DNA of 41,851 nucleotides. Origin: JAZMZS01 sp045120955 (lineage in GTDB: Bacteria; Bacillota; Clostridia; Oscillospirales; CAG-272). The stretch is taken from contig JBGVFH010000077.1 in assembly GCA_045120955.1 (NCBI GenBank), positions 1 to 41,851 on the forward strand, read 5' to 3'. Positions 38,600 to 41,851 of the stretch are shown here, piece by piece (positions within the stretch are counted from its first letter, which is position 1; every line of letters starts with the position of its first letter). A program made the position numbers and the translations under genes. The notes under the pieces are model-generated. The model worked only from the letters and a program-made list of their open reading frames with translations, searched no databases and was not told the DNA's origin.

Positions 38600-39193
38600 A
38601 TGATTTGTTTTTCAAATGGCGGAAAGTCATTCAGCGTCGATGATGCGGCGGCGGTCTTGCTCTCGCCAAGGGTCGAGTTTGAGGATGGGGAACAGCACAT
38701 AGCTACTATTGAAAAAGAAGATATCGGCTGTGTCAGCTACAACTGCGGTGAGCTGTTTGTCGAGGACAGAGCGGAGTACATTTCGGACGGTTGCTTTTTG
38801 GTGACGAGAAAGATAACGAACACGGCAGAGGGTGCGGTTGTCTTTCGTGATCATGTGCGTGTACTCGATATGTTCGAAGCTGCAAAGCAGCTGATCGACG
38901 CAGATGCAAACGCAAAGATCACATCCTGCACCGTAACAGAGAACGCATCGGTGGCAGTTGCGCTTTTCATTTGTGGAAATGAGGATAATTCACAGGTATG
39001 CCCATGCGAGCTTGTAAAAACGGAAAACGGAAGATACGAGCATAGGCTTATTTATCCGGGTACGGACGCATACATCACGCTGAAGTGCGGCGAAAGCTTT
39101 GAGTCTCGCTCGTATGTATGTGTATGCCCGCCCGATGAGCAAAACGGTGCATACAAAAATATCAAGGACAAGGCACTTTCGATTTTAGTCTGA
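38600..39193 (+). CDS. Uncharacterised 197-residue protein
   Basis: AGGAGG lies 6 nt before the ATG at 38600 and a strong terminator follows, so the gene is real. The protein has no signal peptide or membrane helix and looks beta-rich. Blocks such as FVEDRAEYISDGCFLVTRKITNTAEGAVVFRDHVRVLDM and GESFESRSYVCVCPPDEQN recall the N-terminal beta-sandwich that precedes the catalytic barrel in some glycoside hydrolases. No catalytic domain follows, so it may be a detached or truncated piece. It has eight or nine cysteines. I do not recognise a family and give no function. Confidence 0.75.
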   Translation: MICFSNGGKSFSVDDAAAVLLSPRVEFEDGEQHIATIEKEDIGCVSYNCGELFVEDRAEYISDGCFLVTRKITNTAEGAVVFRDHVRVLDMFEAAKQLIDADANAKITSCTVTENASVAVALFICGNEDNSQVCPCELVKTENGRYEHRLIYPGTDAYITLKCGESFESRSYVCVCPPDEQNGAYKNIKDKALSILV

Positions 39194-39198
39194 TAAAA

Positions 39199-39253
39199 AA
39201 CATGAATTTGCCGAGCTTCTCGCCTGAAACTCGGCAAATTCATGTTTATTTTT
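39199..39253 (+). terminator. Strong Rho-independent terminator
   Basis: AACATGAATTTGCCGAG (39199-39215) pairs perfectly over 17 bp with CTCGGCAAATTCATGTT (39230-39246), followed by TATTTTTT. It lies 5 nt after the stop of the 197-residue gene. Confidence 0.92.
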
Positions 39254-39274
39254 TCAATATATTTCCATAAGGAA

Positions 39275-39303
39275 TTGACAAACCGATTTTTCTGTGTTAT
39301 AAT
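39275..39303 (+). promoter_or_regulatory. Consensus sigma-A promoter of mntP
   Basis: TTGACA (39275-39280), 17-nt spacer, TATAAT (39298-39303), an exact match. Transcription should start near 39310, just before the riboswitch. Confidence 0.88.
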
Positions 39304-39304
39304 A

Positions 39305-39400
39305 TTAAGCGTTGTGAGGGAGTAGCAAGCGCACAATGCGTAGCAAGTCAACATACTGACCAAACGGTCTGGCTTGTTTTTAATTGCGAGACTCATGTAT
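39305..39400 (+). promoter_or_regulatory. yybP-ykoY manganese riboswitch aptamer
   Basis: The conserved yybP-ykoY elements are present in order: GAGGGAGTAGC (39316-39326), a hairpin, then GTCAACATACTGACC, and the closing GCGAGAC (39386-39392). The family binds Mn2+ between two loops and turns on manganese efflux genes. The next gene is mntP, which fits exactly. The 3' part of the aptamer (AGACTCATG) is also the 5' arm of the first terminator, so metal binding should prevent termination. Confidence 0.9.
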
Positions 39401-39437
39401 AACTTGGTAGAGCTATGCATGGAGTCTTTTTATTTTG
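39389..39437 (+). terminator. Riboswitch expression-platform terminator 1
   Basis: AGACT-CATG (39389-39397) pairs with CATG-G-AGTCT (39418-39427) with one bulge, followed by TTTTTATTTT. The 5' arm overlaps the aptamer's conserved GCGAGAC. Confidence 0.75.
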
Positions 39438-39445
39438 ATTTGACA

Positions 39446-39477
39446 CCGAGTATGGTTTTGCCGTACTCGGATTTTTT
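39446..39477 (+). terminator. Riboswitch leader terminator 2
   Basis: CCGAGTATGG (39446-39455) pairs with CCGTACTCGG (39461-39470), one wobble, followed by ATTTTTT. It is 22 nt before the mntP start and follows terminator 1 directly. It does not overlap the aptamer. Confidence 0.8.
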
Positions 39478-39499
39478 ATCAAAACGGAGGAACAATTAA

Positions 39500-40084
39500 A
39501 TGGAATTGGGAATTTCTTTCTTTTTCACCGGTATTATGCTCGGAGTCGGTCTTGCTATGGACGCTTTTTCCGTGTCGCTTGCCAACGGTCTGAACGAGCC
39601 GAATATGAAAAAGCGAAAAATGTGCGCCGTTGCAGGTATGTTTTCGTTTTTTCAGGCGTTGATGCCGTTGATAGGGTGGATATGTATTCACACGATAGTT
39701 GTGTATTTTAAGTCGTTTGAGACATTTATCCCGTGGATAGCTCTTGCGCTTCTCGGGTACATAGGCGGAAAAATGCTGTATGAAGGTATCACAAACAAGG
39801 ACGACTGCAGCGAAAAACCGGGTGTCGGCTTTACGGCTCTGCTCGTGCAGGGTATTGCCACATCAATAGATGCGCTCTCGGTTGGCTTTACCATTGCGGA
39901 TTATGAGCTCGGAGCCGCATTGCTCGCAGCGTTTCTTATTGCGGCTGTTACCTTTGTTATCTGCATGGGCGGTCTTATTATAGGAAGAAAGGCGGGTACG
40001 AAGCTCGCAGGGAAAGCAGGCATCCTCGGCGGTGCTATTCTGATCGTTATAGGACTTGAAATTTTTATCAGCAGTTGGCTCTGA
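39500..40084 (+). CDS. mntP: Manganese efflux pump MntP
   Basis: A 194-residue inner-membrane protein with six predicted helices arranged as two repeats of three. Each repeat carries a membrane Asp in a similar context: GLAMD21AFSVSLANG and ATSID124ALSVGF, the family signature for metal transport. It exports Mn2+ to prevent toxicity. GGAGG is 9 nt before the ATG. A yybP-ykoY riboswitch precedes it, giving induction by manganese, and a 17-bp hairpin follows. It is monocistronic. Confidence 0.95.
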   Translation: MELGISFFFTGIMLGVGLAMDAFSVSLANGLNEPNMKKRKMCAVAGMFSFFQALMPLIGWICIHTIVVYFKSFETFIPWIALALLGYIGGKMLYEGITNKDDCSEKPGVGFTALLVQGIATSIDALSVGFTIADYELGAALLAAFLIAAVTFVICMGGLIIGRKAGTKLAGKAGILGGAILIVIGLEIFISSWL

Positions 40085-40151
40085 TCTTGTCCTCTGTCCT
40101 TTGACGGCAGAAAAAGTAAAATGGCAGTATACACTTTTTTAGCTATATGAC

Positions 40152-40189
40152 CGAAACGGCGGCAAGGATCTCTCCTTGCCGCCGTTTCG
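40152..40189. terminator. 17-bp hairpin after mntP
   Basis: CGAAACGGCGGCAAGGA (40152-40168) and TCCTTGCCGCCGTTTCG (40173-40189) are perfectly complementary with a TCTC loop. ACTTTG follows, a weak T tract. It lies between the convergent mntP and ABC transporter genes and probably ends mntP transcripts. Confidence 0.65.
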
Positions 40190-40254
40190 ACTTTGCTGCA
40201 TCCTGTCAGCCGTACACGGGCATACAGCTTGCCATATTTGCTGTTTGTGATACA

Positions 40255-40292
40255 AAAAACGAGAGAGACCTTTTTGATAAAAGATCTCTCTC
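40255..40292 (-). terminator. Terminator of the amino acid ABC transporter operon
   Basis: On the minus strand GAGAGAGA (40292-40285) and TCTCTCTC (40268-40261) form the stem base, extended by further A-T pairs, followed by GTTTTTTG. It is 27 nt after the ATPase stop. Confidence 0.85.
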
Positions 40293-40318
40293 ACATAACC
40301 TGCCGATTTACACAAGCG

Positions 40319-41062
40319 TCAAATGACCTTTGCAAGAAAATTTTTGAGACGGTCACTCTTGGGCGAGCCGAATATCTCGTCGGGAGTTCCTTCTTCTATG
40401 ATAACACCGCCGTCCATGAATATCACACGGTCAGCAACCTCTTTTGCAAAGCCCATCTCATGCGTTACGATAGCCATCGTCATGCCCTCAGCCGCAAGCT
40501 GCTTCATAACGTCAAGCACCTCGCCGACCATTTCGGGGTCGAGTGCGCTTGTAGGTTCGTCAAAAAGCATTACCTCAGGCTCCATGCAAAGTGCACGGAC
40601 GATAGCGACTCTCTGTTTTTGTCCACCGGATAGCTGAGACGGATATGCGTGCGCTCTGTCCGCCAGCCCTACTCTGATCAAAAGCTCGATTGCCTTGTCG
40701 TTTGCCTGCTGTGCGCTTTTTTTCAGCAGCTTTGTCGGGGCGAGAGTGAGGTTTCTGAGTATATCCATAGAGGGGAAAAGATTGAAATGCTGAAATACCA
40801 TACCCATCTTTTGACGGTGCAGGTTTATATTCACCTTTGTGTCTGTGATGTCGGTACCGTCAAAGGTGATGCTGCCCTCTGTCGGGGTTTCGAGAAGATT
40901 GAGCGAGCGCAAAAATGTACTTTTTCCGCTGCCCGACGGACCTATGATAACAACGACCTCTCCGCGGTGAATATCCGCATCCACTCCGTCAAGAGCCTTG
41001 ACCGCTCCGTTGTTATAATGCTTTTTGAGTCCTTTTACACTGATAAGCACATTATCTTTCAC
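40319..41062 (-). CDS. Polar amino acid ABC transporter ATPase (GlnQ-type)
   Basis: The 247-residue ATPase powers import of a polar amino acid by the neighbouring permease. It has Walker A GPSGSGKST, Q-loop FQHFNLFP, signature LSGGQKQR, Walker B VMLFDEPTSALD and the H-loop THEMGFA. The pattern is that of the GlnQ/HisP group. The chosen start is GTG 41062, with GAGG 10 nt upstream; a longer frame starts with TTG at 41083 but contains that ribosome site. It overlaps the permease gene by 11 nt, so the two are coupled. The exact amino acid is unknown. Confidence 0.94.
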   Translation of the reverse strand: MKDNVLISVKGLKKHYNNGAVKALDGVDADIHRGEVVVIIGPSGSGKSTFLRSLNLLETPTEGSITFDGTDITDTKVNINLHRQKMGMVFQHFNLFPSMDILRNLTLAPTKLLKKSAQQANDKAIELLIRVGLADRAHAYPSQLSGGQKQRVAIVRALCMEPEVMLFDEPTSALDPEMVGEVLDVMKQLAAEGMTMAIVTHEMGFAKEVADRVIFMDGGVIIEEGTPDEIFGSPKSDRLKNFLAKVI

Positions 41063-41786
41063 TTCTGCGCAACCTCCTCTCAAGCTTTCCTACAAGCCAC
41101 GTAAGGATCATGACCAGTACAAGATATATCAGCGCTACGGCGATAAGAGGCATAAACGCAGAAAAGGTTCTTCCTCTGATAAGGTCGCCCGCCTTTGTCA
41201 GGTCCATTATACCTACATATCCGGCGATCGACGTTTCCTTTATAAGCACGATAAACTCGTTGCAGAGCGTCGGCAGCACGGTCTTGAATGCCTGCGGAAT
41301 GATAATATAGATCATTGTTTGTGCATAGTTAAAGCCAAGCGACCGCCCCGCCTCAAACTGACCGTTATCGACTGCCATTATACCGCTGCGGAATATCTCG
41401 GCAACATATGCACCCGAGTTGATACCGAAGGCTATTATGGCAACTATCATACCGCTGTCGGCAGACGCAAGAATAATAAAATACCATATCAAAAGCTGAA
41501 CGACCATAGGCGTTCCTCTGATAACGGTAAGATATACGCTGCACACAGCATTGAAAAACTGCAGTGCTCTGTATCCTATGCCGCCCCGTTTTTTCATGCT
41601 TTCGCCGTTTTTGTCAAAGGTGGAACGGACGACGGCGACGACTATACCTATCACAACTCCGATGATCAGAGCAAAAAAGGTGATGCACAGTGTCGAGAGC
41701 AGACCCTCGACCAGCCATTTCCACCTGTCACCTTCAATAAAGTTGTGACGGAAATCAGCCGCTAAATCAGCAAACCATTTTGTCAT
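41052..41786 (-). CDS. Polar amino acid ABC transporter permease
   Basis: The 244-residue membrane protein is a HisM/GlnP-type permease with about five helices. Recognisable parts are WLVEGLLSTLCITFFALIIGVVIG, VYLTVIRGTPMVVQLLIWYF (the conserved RGTP segment), and the ATPase-docking EAA loop EAGRSLGFNYAQTMIYIIIPQAFKTVLP. The start at 41786 has AAGGA 8 nt upstream. It precedes the ATPase with overlap. The substrate-binding protein expected for such systems should lie upstream, outside the window. Confidence 0.94.
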   Translation of the reverse strand: MTKWFADLAADFRHNFIEGDRWKWLVEGLLSTLCITFFALIIGVVIGIVVAVVRSTFDKNGESMKKRGGIGYRALQFFNAVCSVYLTVIRGTPMVVQLLIWYFIILASADSGMIVAIIAFGINSGAYVAEIFRSGIMAVDNGQFEAGRSLGFNYAQTMIYIIIPQAFKTVLPTLCNEFIVLIKETSIAGYVGIMDLTKAGDLIRGRTFSAFMPLIAVALIYLVLVMILTWLVGKLERRLRRSER

Positions 41787-41851
41787 TTGCAATATCCTTT
41801 CATAAGCACCGAAACAAAGGGCATATACCATTGTGGGCCCCGCTTTCTCGC
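41787..41851. other. Window edge upstream of the permease
   Basis: These 65 bases are open in frame with the permease but carry no similarity; the ribosome site for 41786 lies here. I see no end of a preceding gene. Confidence 0.4.

Overview
The window looks like a chromosomal segment of a Gram-positive anaerobe of the class Clostridia, probably an Oscillospirales/Ruminococcaceae-type gut bacterium. This is inferred from protein style and gene order, not from a database search. The pointers are clostridial-type RpoB/RpoC, a rimP-nusA-ylxR-ylxQ-infB operon, an NPxTG-type wall-anchored protein, a secreted transglutaminase-like protein with a dockerin, a PduL / NifU-like / GGGtGRT cassette, and strong sigma-A promoters (several are exact TTGACA-17-TATAAT).

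Layout. Positions 1-2150 hold the last codons of one wall-anchored surface protein, a full paralogue with a matching terminator, and repeat-rich spacers. Positions 2154-10030 hold rpoC and rpoB on the minus strand, with a perfect promoter and a leader of about 370 nt; no rplJL lies upstream. Positions 10335-13303 carry a DMT-family permease and a YgiQ-type radical SAM protein. Positions 13581-18500 carry infB, ylxQ, ylxR, nusA and rimP, with a terminator-like hairpin abutting the first Shine-Dalgarno sequence. From 18589 to 22229 the plus strand carries a membrane glycosyltransferase, an orphan CofE-like ligase and an orphan ParB/Noc-like protein. Positions 22230-23660 are repeat-rich and include a GntP-type permease that has lost its C-terminus at a repeat. 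Positions 23664-26006 hold GGGtGRT, a NifU-like scaffold and PduL.

Positions 26146-34548 form one long minus-strand aromatic amino acid operon: tyrA, aroB, aroA, aroC, pheA, a fused aroE-aroK, aroQ and an AAA-type ATPase. Its leader is the most striking thing in the window. A consensus promoter is followed by a 20-codon peptide with a Tyr5-Phe-Tyr-Phe run, competing stem-loops and an intrinsic terminator. This is the layout of classical ribosome-mediated attenuation controlled by charged tRNA-Tyr/Phe, and no T-box is visible.

The right part holds the transglutaminase-dockerin protein diverging from asnS, a tRNA-Thr(GGT), an AT-rich inverted repeat, an unknown 197-residue protein, a yybP-ykoY manganese riboswitch with two tandem terminators ahead of mntP, and a polar amino acid ABC transporter (ATPase and permease) that runs off the window edge.

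Two dispersed non-coding repeat families recur between genes. Repeat A has five copies and a core resembling GCATAGGAAATTGCGTAATT directly after a terminator-like hairpin. Repeat B has two copies in opposite orientation, with two hairpins whose stems differ by compensatory changes.
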